Positions 34,165 through 43,375 of a stretch of 64,000 nucleotides of DNA are shown piece by piece. The translations under genes were made by a program, and so were the position numbers. The stretch lies in the NCBI RefSeq assembly GCF_007990245.1, contig NZ_BJWG01000001.1, forward strand, positions 372,001-436,000. The letters are read 5' to 3'. Position 1 is the stretch's first letter, and each line of letters starts with the position of its first letter. The stretch is from Cellulomonas composti (lineage in GTDB: Bacteria > Actinomycetota > Actinomycetes > Actinomycetales > Cellulomonadaceae). The notes beneath the pieces were generated by a model. It ran no database searches, was not told the DNA's origin, and saw only the letters and a list, made by a program, of their open reading frames with translations.

Positions 34165-34177
34165 GTCCCGAATGTTA

Positions 34178-34190
34178 CTAGCCAGGCTAG
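34178..34190. promoter_or_regulatory. Perfect palindrome CTAGCC-A-GGCTAG, candidate CrtR operator
   Basis: A 13-bp perfect inverted repeat lies midway between the divergent marR and idi starts, over the expected -10/-35 region of the idi-crt promoter. A related ACTAG occurs 16 bp to its left at 34161. Position and symmetry fit a MarR dimer site controlling both directions. Confidence 0.6.
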
Positions 34191-34203
34191 CGATTGGATG
34201 GTC

Positions 34204-34752
34204 ATGACCGTCGAGGATCACGTCGTGCTGCTGGACGACGAGGGCCGCGCGAGCGGCGCCGCGCCACGGGCCGAGGTGCACGGGCGGCACACTCCTCTGC
34301 ACCTCGCGTTCTCCTGCTACGTGCTCGACGACGACGGCCGCGTGCTGGTCACGCGCCGCGCGCCGACCAAGCGCACCTGGCCCGGCGTCTGGACCAACGC
34401 CTTCTGCGGGCACCCCCGGCCCGGCGAGGCCCCGGCGGATGCCGTGCGCCGGCGGGGCCGCGAAGAGCTCGGCCTCGAGCTCGTCGAGCTGACGCTGGTG
34501 CTGCCGAGCTTCCGCTACCGCGCGGTCGACGACTCGGGCATGGTCGAGCACGAGGAGTGCCCGGTCTGGTTCGCGCGTGCCGCCGGACCGGTGGCCGCCG
34601 ATCCCGACGAGGTCGCGCAGATCCAGTGGGTCGACGCCGAGGACCTCGGCCGCGCGGTCACCGCCGCACCGTGGGCCTTCAGCCCGTGGCTCGTCGCGCA
34701 GGTCGCGTGCCTCGCCGAGCTCGACGAGCGACCGACGGCGGTCGGCGCATGA
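34204..34752 (+). CDS. idi: Isopentenyl-diphosphate delta-isomerase (type I, Nudix fold)
   Basis: 182 residues. It interconverts isopentenyl and dimethylallyl diphosphate for carotenoid precursors. Motifs: TKRTWPGVWTNAFCGHPRPGE with the catalytic Cys in NAFCGHP, RRRGREELGLEL (Nudix helix), and VEHEECPVWFA holding the catalytic Glu and metal ligands. ATG 34204 and ATG 34198 are both possible; neither has a Shine-Dalgarno, so translation is probably leaderless. It is first in a seven-gene operon where every junction is a 4-bp overlap; its stop overlaps the crtE ATG. Confidence 0.95.
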   Translation: MTVEDHVVLLDDEGRASGAAPRAEVHGRHTPLHLAFSCYVLDDDGRVLVTRRAPTKRTWPGVWTNAFCGHPRPGEAPADAVRRRGREELGLELVELTLVLPSFRYRAVDDSGMVEHEECPVWFARAAGPVAADPDEVAQIQWVDAEDLGRAVTAAPWAFSPWLVAQVACLAELDERPTAVGA

Positions 34753-35831
34753 CCGCGACCGCCACCCCGACCGCCACCTCGACGGGTCGATCGACAGACA
34801 GATCGACGGGCAGATCGACCAGCAGATCGGACGAGAGAGCCGCCGTGCACGCACCTTCGGCCGGCGACGCCGAGCTGCCCGCGCTGCGCGAGGCCATGGC
34901 GGCGGCCTGCAGCGGCGGGCGTCGCCTGCGGCCCGCGCTCGTCGCGGCCGCCTACCGCGCCTACGGCGGTACCGACCCTGCACCGGCCGCCCACGTCGGC
35001 GAGGCGGTCGAGCTCCTGCACGGGGCGTTCGTCATGCACGACGACGTGATCGACCACGACGAGGTGCGCCGCGGCCGGCCGAACGTCGTCGGGACCTTCG
35101 CCCGGCGCGCGCGGGGCGCGGGTGCGGCCGGCGGACCGGCCGACGACTACGCGCGGGCCGCGGGCATCCTCGCGGGCGATCTCGCGCTCGTCGCCGCCGC
35201 ACGTGGGTTCGCGACCACGCCCGCGCCGGCGCCGGTCGTCGCGCGGCTGCTCGACCTGCTCGACGAGGCGGTGACGGCGTCTGCGGCGGGCGAGCTGCGC
35301 GACGTGCGCCTTGCGCTACGCCTCGAACGACCCGACCTGGCCGAGACGCTCGCCGTGACCCACCTCAAGACCGCCGCGTACTCGTTCTGCCTGCCGCTAC
35401 GGGCGGGCGCGCTCCTTGCGGGCGCCGACGACACGGCGCTCGTGCGGCTCGACGAGCTCGGCCGACTCGCGGGCGTCGCGTTCCAGCTCCAGGACGACCT
35501 GGTCGGCGTCTTCGGCGACCCCCGGGTGACCGGGAAGAGCGCGCTCGGCGACCTGCGCGAGGGCAAGGTCACGGCGCTCGTCGCACACGCGGCCACGACG
35601 CCGTGGTGGACACGCATCGAACCGCACCTTGGCGACCCGGACCTCTCGACCGCGCAGGCGGGCGCGGTGCGTCGCGCGCTCGAGGACTGCGGCGCGCGCG
35701 CCTTCGTCGCCGAGCTCGCGGCCGCCCACCTGGGCGCGGCACGCGACCTCGCCGCCCGGGCGGGGCTGCCCGACGAGCTGCTCGTCGCGGTGCTCGGTCC
35801 GGTCGCCACGCTCGTCGAGCGTGCCGCATGA
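34749..35831 (+). CDS. crtE: Geranylgeranyl diphosphate synthase
   Basis: 360 residues. Trans-prenyltransferase with the first Asp-rich motif in HDDVIDHDEVRRGRP, the second in FQLQDDLVGVFGD, and an early GGRRLRPAL (substrate-binding Arg). It supplies C20 diphosphate for phytoene. The first ~35 residues are low-complexity (STGRSTDRSTGRSTSRS), coded by short DNA repeats, and lie outside the fold. The start is ATG 34749, overlapping the idi stop. Confidence 0.93.
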   Translation: MTATATPTATSTGRSTDRSTGRSTSRSDERAAVHAPSAGDAELPALREAMAAACSGGRRLRPALVAAAYRAYGGTDPAPAAHVGEAVELLHGAFVMHDDVIDHDEVRRGRPNVVGTFARRARGAGAAGGPADDYARAAGILAGDLALVAAARGFATTPAPAPVVARLLDLLDEAVTASAAGELRDVRLALRLERPDLAETLAVTHLKTAAYSFCLPLRAGALLAGADDTALVRLDELGRLAGVAFQLQDDLVGVFGDPRVTGKSALGDLREGKVTALVAHAATTPWWTRIEPHLGDPDLSTAQAGAVRRALEDCGARAFVAELAAAHLGAARDLAARAGLPDELLVAVLGPVATLVERAA

Positions 35832-36724
35832 GCGGCACCGGGACACCGGCGGCGCACGGCGGGCGCTCGGGATACGACGCGGCGGCCCGGCACGCGGCCG
35901 CAACCGTCGTCGAGCAGTACTCGACGTCGTTCGCGCGCGCCTGCCGACTGCTGCACGAGCCCGTGCGCACCCACGTGCGGGCGATCTACGCGCTGGTGCG
36001 GGTCGCCGACGAGGTGGTCGACGCACCCGACCTGCCGCTCACGGCGGCGCAGCGGCGACGGCACCTGGACGCGCTCGAGGCCGCGACGCTCGAGGCGATG
36101 GGCACCGGCTTCTCGACCGACCTGGTGGTGCACGCGTTCGCGCTCGCGGCCCGCGAGCACGCCATCACGGCCGACCTGGTCGCGCCGTTCTTCGCGTCGA
36201 TGCGCACGGACCTGGACCGTGCGAGCCACGACGACGCCTCCTACGACCGCTACGTGCACGGCTCGGCCGAGGTCGTCGGCCTGATGTGCCTGCGCGTGTT
36301 CGTCGGGGCGCCCGATGCGGACGACGAGCTGCGGCGCGACGGGTACGAGCGGTTGGCGCCCGGGGCGCGGCGGCTGGGGGCCGCGTTCCAGCAGGTCAAC
36401 TTCCTGCGCGACCTCGCCGCGGACCGTGACGACCTCGGCCGTGTGTACGTGCCGGACGTCGACCCGGACCACCTCACCGACCGGCAGCGCGACGCGGTCC
36501 TCGACGAGGTGGACGACGACCTCGCGACCGCGGCGCGCGCGATCGCGGCGCTGCCGCCCTCGAGCCGGCGCGCGGTCCGTGCCGCGCACGGGTTGTTCGC
36601 GGCGCTCTCGCACCGCCTGCGCGCGACACCGGCACAGGCCATCGCGCGGGGGCGGGTCCGCGTCCCGGCACCGGCCAAGGCCCTGGTCGTCGCGCGCACG
36701 CTGCTGCCGGCGGGCCGGTCGTGA
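35828..36724 (+). CDS. crtB: Phytoene synthase
   Basis: 298 residues. It condenses two geranylgeranyl diphosphates head to head to phytoene. Family motifs: YSTSFARACRLL, YALVRVADEVVDAP (first Asp-rich site, DEVVD), and QQVNFLRDLAADRDDLGRVY (second site, DLAAD). Start ATG 35828 overlaps the crtE stop; the end overlaps crtI by 4 bp. Confidence 0.95.
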   Translation: MSGTGTPAAHGGRSGYDAAARHAAATVVEQYSTSFARACRLLHEPVRTHVRAIYALVRVADEVVDAPDLPLTAAQRRRHLDALEAATLEAMGTGFSTDLVVHAFALAAREHAITADLVAPFFASMRTDLDRASHDDASYDRYVHGSAEVVGLMCLRVFVGAPDADDELRRDGYERLAPGARRLGAAFQQVNFLRDLAADRDDLGRVYVPDVDPDHLTDRQRDAVLDEVDDDLATAARAIAALPPSSRRAVRAAHGLFAALSHRLRATPAQAIARGRVRVPAPAKALVVARTLLPAGRS

Positions 36725-38358
36725 CGCGCCGGGCGGTCGTGATCGGCGCGGGCATCGCCGGGCTCGCGGGTGCGGCGCTGCTCGCGCGCGAGGGCTACGT
36801 CGTCGAGGTCGTCGAGCAGCAGGACGCCGTCGGCGGCCGGGCCGCGACCTGGCGGCACGCGGGGTTCACGTTCGACCTCGGGCCGTCGTGGTACCTCATG
36901 CCCGAGGTGTTCGACCACTTCTTCCGGCTGTGCGGCACGAGCGCGGCGGCCGAGCTCGACCTCGTCGCGCTCGACCCCGCCTACCGGGTGCTGCGCGAAC
37001 CCTCGTCGGGACCGGGTACCGCCGAGGCGCTCGACGTGCGGACCGGGCACGCGCGCGAGCTGTTCGAGGCGCGCGAACCCGGCGCGGGCGAGCGGCTCGA
37101 CGCCTACCTCGCGTCCGCGGGCGAGACCTACGACCTCGCGGTGCGCGAGTTCCTCTACCGCACGTGGGCCTCGCCGTCGGCGCTGCTCGACGCCGAGCTG
37201 CTGCGACGCGCACCCACGCTCGCGCGGCTGCTCGGGACCTCGCTCGAACGGTTCATCGGGCGGCGGTTCTCCGATCCGCTGCTGCGGCAGGTGCTCGGGT
37301 ACCCCGCGGTGTTCCTGGGCACGGCGCCGGACCGCGCACCGGCGCTCTACCACCTCATGAGCCACGCCGACCTCACCACGGGCGTGCTCTACCCGCGGGG
37401 CGGGTTCGGCACGGTCATCGACGCGGTCGCGCGCTGCGCGCGGCGGACGGGCGTGGTGGTGCACACCTCGACGCAGGCCACCGGGATCTGCACGCGCACC
37501 TCGAACGGTCGCGCGCACGTCACAGGCGTCGAGGTCGCCGCCGGCGGGCGCTCGTGGGTGATCCCCGCCGACGTCGTGCTGGGTGCGGGCGACCTGCACG
37601 ACCTGGAGACCCGGCTCGTGCCCGCACCGCTGCGGACCTATCCGGAGCGGTGGTGGCGCCGCCGCGACCCCGGGCCCGGCGCCGTTCTGGTGCATCTCGG
37701 CGTGCGCGGCCGCGTGCCCCAGCTCACGCACCACACGATGTTCTTCACCCGGGACTGGCGGACGAACTTCGACGCCATCCTCGGCCCGCGGCCCCGCGTG
37801 CCGTCGCCCGCGTCGATGTACGTCTGCGCGCCGTCGCGCACCGACCCCGGCGTCGCTCCGCCCGACCACGAGAACCTGTTCGTGCTCGTGCCCGTCCCCG
37901 CGCAGACCGCGATCGGGTCCGGTGGCCTCGACGGCGGCGGCGACCCGGTGGTGGAGCAGGTCGCGGACGAGGCGATCGCCGCGATCTCGCGGTGGGCCGG
38001 CGTGCCGGACCTCGCGTCCCGGATCGTCGTGCGCAGGACCGTCGGCCCGGCCGACTTCGCGCGCGACCTGTCGTCGTGGTCGGGCGGCGCGCTCGGACCC
38101 GCGCACACCCTGCGCCAGAGCGCGATGCTGCGGGGCCGCAACGCGTCCGCGCACGTCGACGGTCTGCTCTACGCGGGCGGCTCCACGATCCCGGGCATCG
38201 GGCTGCCGATGTGCCTGATCAGTGCCGAGCTCGCCGTCAAACGCCTGCGCGGCGACGCCTCGCCGCACCCGCTCGAACCGCACCCTCACGAGCAGCACCC
38301 GCTCGAACTGCACCCTCGCGAGCAGCACCCGCTCGACCAGCGTGCGGTGATCGCATGA
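36721..38358 (+). CDS. crtI: Phytoene desaturase, with repetitive C-terminal tail
   Basis: 545 residues. FAD-dependent, converts phytoene to lycopene. The N-terminus has the dinucleotide-binding fold AVVIGAGIAGLAGAALLARE followed by QDAVGGRAATW. The C-terminal FAD motif is LLYAGGSTIPGIGLPMCLIS, where CrtI enzymes normally end soon after. Here ~30 further residues repeat HPLE-HP-EQ. The start is GTG 36721, overlapping the crtB stop. Confidence 0.95.
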   Translation: MTRRAVVIGAGIAGLAGAALLAREGYVVEVVEQQDAVGGRAATWRHAGFTFDLGPSWYLMPEVFDHFFRLCGTSAAAELDLVALDPAYRVLREPSSGPGTAEALDVRTGHARELFEAREPGAGERLDAYLASAGETYDLAVREFLYRTWASPSALLDAELLRRAPTLARLLGTSLERFIGRRFSDPLLRQVLGYPAVFLGTAPDRAPALYHLMSHADLTTGVLYPRGGFGTVIDAVARCARRTGVVVHTSTQATGICTRTSNGRAHVTGVEVAAGGRSWVIPADVVLGAGDLHDLETRLVPAPLRTYPERWWRRRDPGPGAVLVHLGVRGRVPQLTHHTMFFTRDWRTNFDAILGPRPRVPSPASMYVCAPSRTDPGVAPPDHENLFVLVPVPAQTAIGSGGLDGGGDPVVEQVADEAIAAISRWAGVPDLASRIVVRRTVGPADFARDLSSWSGGALGPAHTLRQSAMLRGRNASAHVDGLLYAGGSTIPGIGLPMCLISAELAVKRLRGDASPHPLEPHPHEQHPLELHPREQHPLDQRAVIA

Positions 38359-38750
38359 ACGGGCTGTACCTCGCGTGCCTGCTCGCGTCCTGGGCGGGCG
38401 TCACCGTGCTCGACGTGCGGTGGCGGCTCGCGCTCGGTGTGCCCGCCCGGCGCTCGCGACGGACGGCGGCGCTCGTCGTCGGAGCCGGGGTCGTCCTGTT
38501 CCTCGCGTGGGACCTCGTCGCGATCGCGGCCGGCTACTACGGCCGCGGTGCACCCGACCTCATGGTCAGGATCGAGCTGCTCCCCCATCTGCCGCTCGAG
38601 GAGGTCGTGTTCGTGACGTTCCTGTGCCACCTCACGCTCGTCGTGGACGCGCTGGTTCGTCGCGTGCGCGCACCACGGGAGCACCCGACGACGAGCGCGA
38701 CGACGCGACGTCCACCGACCACCACGACGAGGGCTGCGGTGGAGGCATGA
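38355..38750 (+). CDS. crtYe: Lycopene cyclase subunit, CrtYe/CrtYc type
   Basis: 131 residues, three membrane segments, matching one half of the heterodimeric actinobacterial lycopene cyclase. The diagnostic motif ELLPHLPLEEVVFVTFL is present at residues ~77-93. Residues ~110-131 are Thr/Arg-rich and probably disordered. It is ATGA-coupled on both sides, directly before its partner subunit. The ring type (beta, gamma or epsilon) cannot be decided from sequence by eye. Confidence 0.88.
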   Translation: MNGLYLACLLASWAGVTVLDVRWRLALGVPARRSRRTAALVVGAGVVLFLAWDLVAIAAGYYGRGAPDLMVRIELLPHLPLEEVVFVTFLCHLTLVVDALVRRVRAPREHPTTSATTRRPPTTTTRAAVEA

Positions 38751-39106
38751 CGTACGCGACGCTGGCCCTGCTGGCGGTGGCCGCCGCCGCCGCCGTGACG
38801 ACCACCGCCGTGGTGGTCGAGACCCGCCGCGGTCGATCCGCCGCGGGGCTCCTGGTGCCGACCGCGTGGACGGCGCTCGTCCTGGTGGCTCTCACCGTCG
38901 TCGCGGACAGCCTCATGGTGGGCGCGGACCTCTACCGCTACGCGCCCGAGGAGCTCCTGGGACCGCACGTGTGGCTCGCGCCGATCGAGGACCTCGCCTG
39001 GCCGCTGGTCGCCGCGCTGCTGCTCCCGTCGCTGCGCACGCTGCTCGACCCGTCCTCCGGAGCGGCGCCCACCCGCGCGGACGCACCGACGGGAGCCCGG
39101 GGATGA
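38747..39106 (+). CDS. crtYf: Lycopene cyclase subunit, CrtYf/CrtYd type
   Basis: 119 residues with three hydrophobic segments (LALLAVAAAAAVTTTAVVV, WTALVLVALTVVADSLM, LAWPLVAALLLPS) and the family-like LGPHVWLAPIEDLAWPL, in which the PIEDL segment corresponds to the PLEE motif of the partner. It completes the heterodimeric cyclase that closes the rings of the C50 carotenoid. ATG 38747 has GGAGG just upstream. Confidence 0.85.
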   Translation: MTYATLALLAVAAAAAVTTTAVVVETRRGRSAAGLLVPTAWTALVLVALTVVADSLMVGADLYRYAPEELLGPHVWLAPIEDLAWPLVAALLLPSLRTLLDPSSGAAPTRADAPTGARG

Positions 39107-40023
39107 CCGCCGCGGCCCCCGAGCGCACCCTGGACGAACCCCGACGCGCGCGGCGCGACGCGTGGGCCGGTCTGCGCCAGGTCGTCGGGTCCTCGCGACC
39201 GCTGAGCTGGATCGACACGGCGTACCCGTTCGCGGCCGCCTACCTGCTCGCGGGCGGCGGCCTCGACGTCCGGCTCGTCGTCGGCACGTTGTACTTCCTT
39301 GTGCCCTACAACCTGCTGATGTACGGGCTGAACGACGTCGTGGACCACGCCTCCGACGTCGCCAACCCCCGCAAGGGCGGCGTCGAGGGTGTCGTGCTCG
39401 ACACGCGCTGGCACCGGACCACCCTTGTCGCGGCGACCGTGACCAACCTGCCGTTCGTCGTCGTGCTGCTCGCGCTCGGCGGACCGGCGGCGGGGGCCGT
39501 CCTGGCGGTGTGCGTCGCGGCGGTCGTCGCGTACTCGGCGCCGCGGCTGCGGTTCAAGGAACGGCCGGGCCTCGACTCGGCGACCTCCGCGACGCACTTC
39601 GTCGGACCCGCCGTGTACGGCGCGGTGCTGGCCGGCGCGCACGCGTCGTGGCCCGTCGTCGCGACGCTGCTCGCGTTCTTCGCGTGGGCGTGCGCGTCGC
39701 ACGCGTTCGGTGCGGTGCAGGACGTCACGGCGGACCGCGGTGCGGGCATCGGGTCCGTCGCGACCGCGCTCGGCGCCCGCCGGACCGTGCGGCTCGCGAT
39801 GCTGGGGTACGCGCTCGCGGCGCTGCTCCTGCTCACCGCGGGCCGGCCCGTCGCGCTCGCGGCCGTCGTCCCGCTCGCGTACCTCGCATCCGTCGCTCCG
39901 TTCCGGCACCTGTCCGACGAGAACTGCGAGGACGCCCACCGCGGCTGGCGTCGGTTCCTGTGGCTCAACCTGCTCGCGGGCTTCGCGATCACGCAGGGCC
40001 TGATCGTCTCGGCGATGGCCTGA
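39103..40023 (+). CDS. crtEb: Lycopene elongase / UbiA-type prenyltransferase (C50 carotenoid)
   Basis: 306 residues, about eight membrane helices, UbiA superfamily. The Asp-rich site is YGLNDVVDHASDVANPRKGG; a second is AVQDVTADRGAGIGS. CrtEb-type enzymes add C5 units to both ends of lycopene, giving the C50 skeleton. Its place after crtYe-crtYf exactly follows the Corynebacterium decaprenoxanthin operon. It is the last gene of the operon; the next start lies 1 bp after its stop. Confidence 0.92.
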   Translation: MTAAAPERTLDEPRRARRDAWAGLRQVVGSSRPLSWIDTAYPFAAAYLLAGGGLDVRLVVGTLYFLVPYNLLMYGLNDVVDHASDVANPRKGGVEGVVLDTRWHRTTLVAATVTNLPFVVVLLALGGPAAGAVLAVCVAAVVAYSAPRLRFKERPGLDSATSATHFVGPAVYGAVLAGAHASWPVVATLLAFFAWACASHAFGAVQDVTADRGAGIGSVATALGARRTVRLAMLGYALAALLLLTAGRPVALAAVVPLAYLASVAPFRHLSDENCEDAHRGWRRFLWLNLLAGFAITQGLIVSAMA

Positions 40024-40024
40024 C

Positions 40025-40462
40025 GTGCGGCTGTGGTCGTTGCACCCGGAGCATCTCGACCGGATCGGCCTGGTCGCGTGCTGGCGTGAGTCGCTGCTCG
40101 CGCAGCGCGCGCTGCACCACCCCACCGGCGGCTACGGTCGCCATCCGCAGCTCGAGCGGTTCCGCGCGGCACCCGACCCGCTGCTCGCGATCGCGGGCTA
40201 CCTCGCCGGGCTCGCGGCCGAGGCCGACGCGCGCGGGTACCGCTTCGACCGGACGCGGATCGCCCGCCCGCTGCCCGCGGGCGTCGACCTCGTCCGGCTC
40301 GTCGTGACGACGGGCCAGCTCGACCACGAGGTCGCGCACCTGCTCGCGAAGCTCGACGCGCGCAGCCCGGCCGACGCGGCTCGGCTGCGCGCCGCGACCG
40401 TGCGCGCGCACCCGTCGTTCGTCGTCGCCCCCGGCCCGGTCGCGTCCTGGGAGCGCACCTGA
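40025..40462 (+). CDS. Pyrimidine-dimer DNA glycosylase (T4 endonuclease V-like)
   Basis: 145 residues. It opens MRLWSLHPEHLDRIGLVACW then RESLLAQRAL, the typical start of the bacterial family, with YGRHPQLERF next. The family removes UV-induced pyrimidine dimers. The GTG start is 1 bp past the crtEb stop, so it is probably read with the carotenoid operon, placing two light-protection functions together. Confidence 0.85.
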   Translation: MRLWSLHPEHLDRIGLVACWRESLLAQRALHHPTGGYGRHPQLERFRAAPDPLLAIAGYLAGLAAEADARGYRFDRTRIARPLPAGVDLVRLVVTTGQLDHEVAHLLAKLDARSPADAARLRAATVRAHPSFVVAPGPVASWERT

Positions 40463-40501
40463 GCGGTAGCCTCCCCCCGGACGAGTGACGCGGGAGGCGC
40501 C

Positions 40502-41302
40502 ATGACCACCGACGACACCGAGCCCGCGCGGGACGGCTCCGGGCCGCCCTCGCGGGCGCGCATCGTGGCACGCGTCCGGCGCGCGGCTCCCGACGACTAC
40601 GGCTACGTCCTCGCGCTCCTGACCGCGTCCTACGTCCTGTTCGTGTTCTCGACGCAGCCGTGGGTGCAGGTCCTCGTCGTGGTGCTGCAGTGCGGCGCGC
40701 TCGCGCTCGCGGTGCGCACGTCGCAGCCGGGTCCGCGCCTGGCCCTGACCATCCGCGTCGTGATCGTGCTCGGGCTCATCGCCAGCGGGCTGTCGCTCGC
40801 GCTGCTGGACGACGAGGCCGCGCGGGGGGTCACCGACGCCGTGCTCGCGGTCGTGCTGCTGGTCACGCTCGTCATCGTGCTCGACCGGGTGCTGTCGCGG
40901 ACGTCCGTGACGCTGCACTCGATCGCCGCCGCGCTGTCCGGGTACCTGCTGCTCGGCATGCTGTTCTCGAACGTCTTCGGCGTCGCGACCTGGCTGCAGG
41001 GCGGCGAGTTCTTCGCCGACGGCGAGCTCGCCGACGGGCCCGCGCTGCACTACTTCTCGTTCACCACGCTCACGACGCTGGGCTACGGCGACCTGACCGC
41101 CGCGACGAACGCGGGCCGCGGCCTGGCGACGTTCGAGGCGCTCGTCGCGCAGGTGTACCTCGTGACCATCGTCGCCCGGCTCGTCGCCGCGTTCCCCGCC
41201 CGCCAGGCCTCGCGCGAGGCCGCGTCGTCCGACGAGCGGGCTGCCGAACCGGTCGACCGCACGGTCGATCGCACGGGCGACCGCACGGTCGACGAGGCGT
41301 AG
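40502..41302 (+). CDS. Potassium channel-like ion channel protein
   Basis: 266 residues. About four helices (residues ~35-150) lead to a pore helix and selectivity filter FTTLTTLGYGDLTA (TLGYGD), then the last helix VAQVYLVTIVARLVAAF. There is no RCK/TrkA domain; the C-terminal tail is short and repeats DRTVDRTGDRTVD. ATG 40502 has GGGAGG 5 nt upstream. The stop codon directly abuts the stop of the convergent glucanase gene. Confidence 0.88.
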   Translation: MTTDDTEPARDGSGPPSRARIVARVRRAAPDDYGYVLALLTASYVLFVFSTQPWVQVLVVVLQCGALALAVRTSQPGPRLALTIRVVIVLGLIASGLSLALLDDEAARGVTDAVLAVVLLVTLVIVLDRVLSRTSVTLHSIAAALSGYLLLGMLFSNVFGVATWLQGGEFFADGELADGPALHYFSFTTLTTLGYGDLTAATNAGRGLATFEALVAQVYLVTIVARLVAAFPARQASREAASSDERAAEPVDRTVDRTGDRTVDEA

Positions 41303-43375
41303 CTACCCGCCCGCGACGAACGCGAGCAGCGCGGTCCGCGACGTGCCGTCGTCGATCGCGTCGTCGGGCAGCGAGAGCAACGCGTCCCAGGCCTGCGCGG
41401 CGTCCTGCTCCCCTGCCAGCGACAGGTACGCCAGGACGTAGCCGCCGAACGGGACGTCGAACCCGTTCGGCGTCGCCTCCTGCACGGCCGCGCGGATCCG
41501 CTCGGGCGGCACGTCGGTCGCGAGCGCACGCTGCGCCGGCCCCATCGGCAGAAGCTGGATGCCGAGGATCGCGTCCGGGTCGGGGCTGAACCACGTGGCC
41601 CAGTCGCGCTTGCCGCCCCAGACGAGCGACACGATCTCGTGCTCGTACCCGGTGAACGCGCCCAGGTCCGGTGCGGTCCAGTACGCGCGGGCCGCGGCCG
41701 ACTCGGTGGACAGCATCCAGGTCGCCTGCGTCGCGAGGTCGTCCTGCCCGGAGGCGGCGGCCCACAGCGCGAGCCCGTTCCACGCGTTGACGGCCTCGGA
41801 GCTGGACTCCTGGTTGTTGCCGTCGGCGAACGGCGCGGTGCCGGACGCCCACGAGTGCCCCGCGTACGGGTCGAACGAGCGCAGCTGTGGCAGCGCCTCG
41901 CTCGGGGTCGCCGCGGCGATGTCGGCCGCGAGCAGGTCCAGCACCGGAGCCAGGTCGGCCGTGAGCGCCCGATCACCCGCGCCCAGCAGGCCCGCCGCGG
42001 CGAGCAGGTACCCGTAGTGGAAGTGGTGGTCGTTGAGCTGGTCGGAGCCGAACGACGGCGTGAGCCCGAGCGCCGAGCGCGCACCCTCGTCGTACACGAC
42101 ACAACGGGCGTCGCGCTGCTCGCACCCGTCGGGCTGCGCCCACTCGCGCAATGCGGCGGACGTGCGTTCGCGCAGGTCGGCGACCTCCGCGGGCGCACCC
42201 AGCTCCTCGCCGAGCACGACGAGCGTCGCGGCCCGGAACAGCGCCTTGCCGCCGAAGTAGGTGTCCGACCCGAACGGATCGGTGGCCGCCACGTCCGCCT
42301 CGAGCGCCGTCAGCATCGCGGTGCGCTCGTCGGCCGTCACGGCGGTGACCTCGGGTACGGAGGCGGGCACGACGAGTGGCGCGAACGAGGTCAGCGCGCT
42401 GCCCGCGCACAGCTCGAGGTCGCCGCCGACGCTCGCGTAGGTGCCGAGCCCGCAGCCGGTGCGCCCCGGCTGCTCGCCCGCGCGCTGGTGCGGCGCGAGG
42501 ACGTATGCGCCGGGTCCGCCGGTCGTGCGGTAGGTCAGGGTCGTGCGCACGACGTCGCCGACGCCGTAGGTGACGTCGACGCCCTCGACCGGGTGCGCCG
42601 CGGCGTCCGCGAGCGCGACGGCGGCTCCGTCCGCGGCATCGTCGGGCAGGGCGTACCAGCCGACCACGTCTCCCGCGGCGAGCTCGCTGGCGCCCTCGTC
42701 GTACCCGGGTCCGACGAGCTGCCAGGAGGTGCTGTCCTCGTCGCCGGACGCGGTCGCGGGCCCCTCGGGCGTCGCGACGAGCGGCCCGGCGGTGCGCACG
42801 GTGACGGCGCGCGCGGCGGTGAAGGTCACCACCGGCGAGCCCTCCGCGAGCGCGACCGACCCCAGCGCGTCCCCCGCGTCGTCGCGCAGCTCGATCGTCA
42901 CGGCGACGGGGTCCGCCGCGGTCACCACGGCCTCGGCGGCGCCGACGTCGACGGTCAGCGCCGGCACGTGCGAACCCGCGATCGTCGCGGCGGTGGCGAC
43001 CGGCCGCGGCAGACCGATCGTGAAGCCGGGCCCGTCGAGCTGGAACGACAGCGGCTGCGCGAACACGGGCTGGTCACCGAAGACGAGGCCGCTGTACCAG
43101 CGGTTCGTCTGCGGCACCACACCGTCGGCGACCCGCGCGGCCGGCAGGTCCGTGACGGCGCGCTCGGGCACGGCGGCGACCAGCGCTGCCGTCTCGAGGT
43201 CGGGCACCGCGGCGTCGGGCGGTCCCGCCGCGGGGCTCGGCTCACCCGTCGAGCCCGTCGCGGCCGACGGGTCCGGACCGCCGGAGGCCGTGCACGCGAC
43301 GAGCGTCCCGACGAGCATCCCGACGAGCACCGTCGACGCCAGCACGGCGCCCGGCCTCCAGCGGCGGGCCGTCAC
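41303..43375 (-). CDS. GH81 endo-beta-1,3-glucanase lipoprotein
   Basis: 690 residues. A lipoprotein signal peptide (STVLVGMLVGTLVAC, lipobox LVAC, Cys ~28) and a short linker precede the GH81 fold. Family motifs: VPQTNRWYSGLVFG at the N-terminus, FGSDQLNDHHFHYGYLLAAA, FDPYAGHSWASG, and GNNQESSSEAVNAWNGL holding the catalytic Glu residues. It should cut beta-1,3-glucan at the cell surface. It is the last gene of a three-gene operon, GTGA-coupled to the HlyD-like gene, mirroring the hydrolase found in cellulose synthase operons. Confidence 0.93.
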   Translation of the reverse strand: MTARRWRPGAVLASTVLVGMLVGTLVACTASGGPDPSAATGSTGEPSPAAGPPDAAVPDLETAALVAAVPERAVTDLPAARVADGVVPQTNRWYSGLVFGDQPVFAQPLSFQLDGPGFTIGLPRPVATAATIAGSHVPALTVDVGAAEAVVTAADPVAVTIELRDDAGDALGSVALAEGSPVVTFTAARAVTVRTAGPLVATPEGPATASGDEDSTSWQLVGPGYDEGASELAAGDVVGWYALPDDAADGAAVALADAAAHPVEGVDVTYGVGDVVRTTLTYRTTGGPGAYVLAPHQRAGEQPGRTGCGLGTYASVGGDLELCAGSALTSFAPLVVPASVPEVTAVTADERTAMLTALEADVAATDPFGSDTYFGGKALFRAATLVVLGEELGAPAEVADLRERTSAALREWAQPDGCEQRDARCVVYDEGARSALGLTPSFGSDQLNDHHFHYGYLLAAAGLLGAGDRALTADLAPVLDLLAADIAAATPSEALPQLRSFDPYAGHSWASGTAPFADGNNQESSSEAVNAWNGLALWAAASGQDDLATQATWMLSTESAAARAYWTAPDLGAFTGYEHEIVSLVWGGKRDWATWFSPDPDAILGIQLLPMGPAQRALATDVPPERIRAAVQEATPNGFDVPFGGYVLAYLSLAGEQDAAQAWDALLSLPDDAIDDGTSRTALLAFVAGG

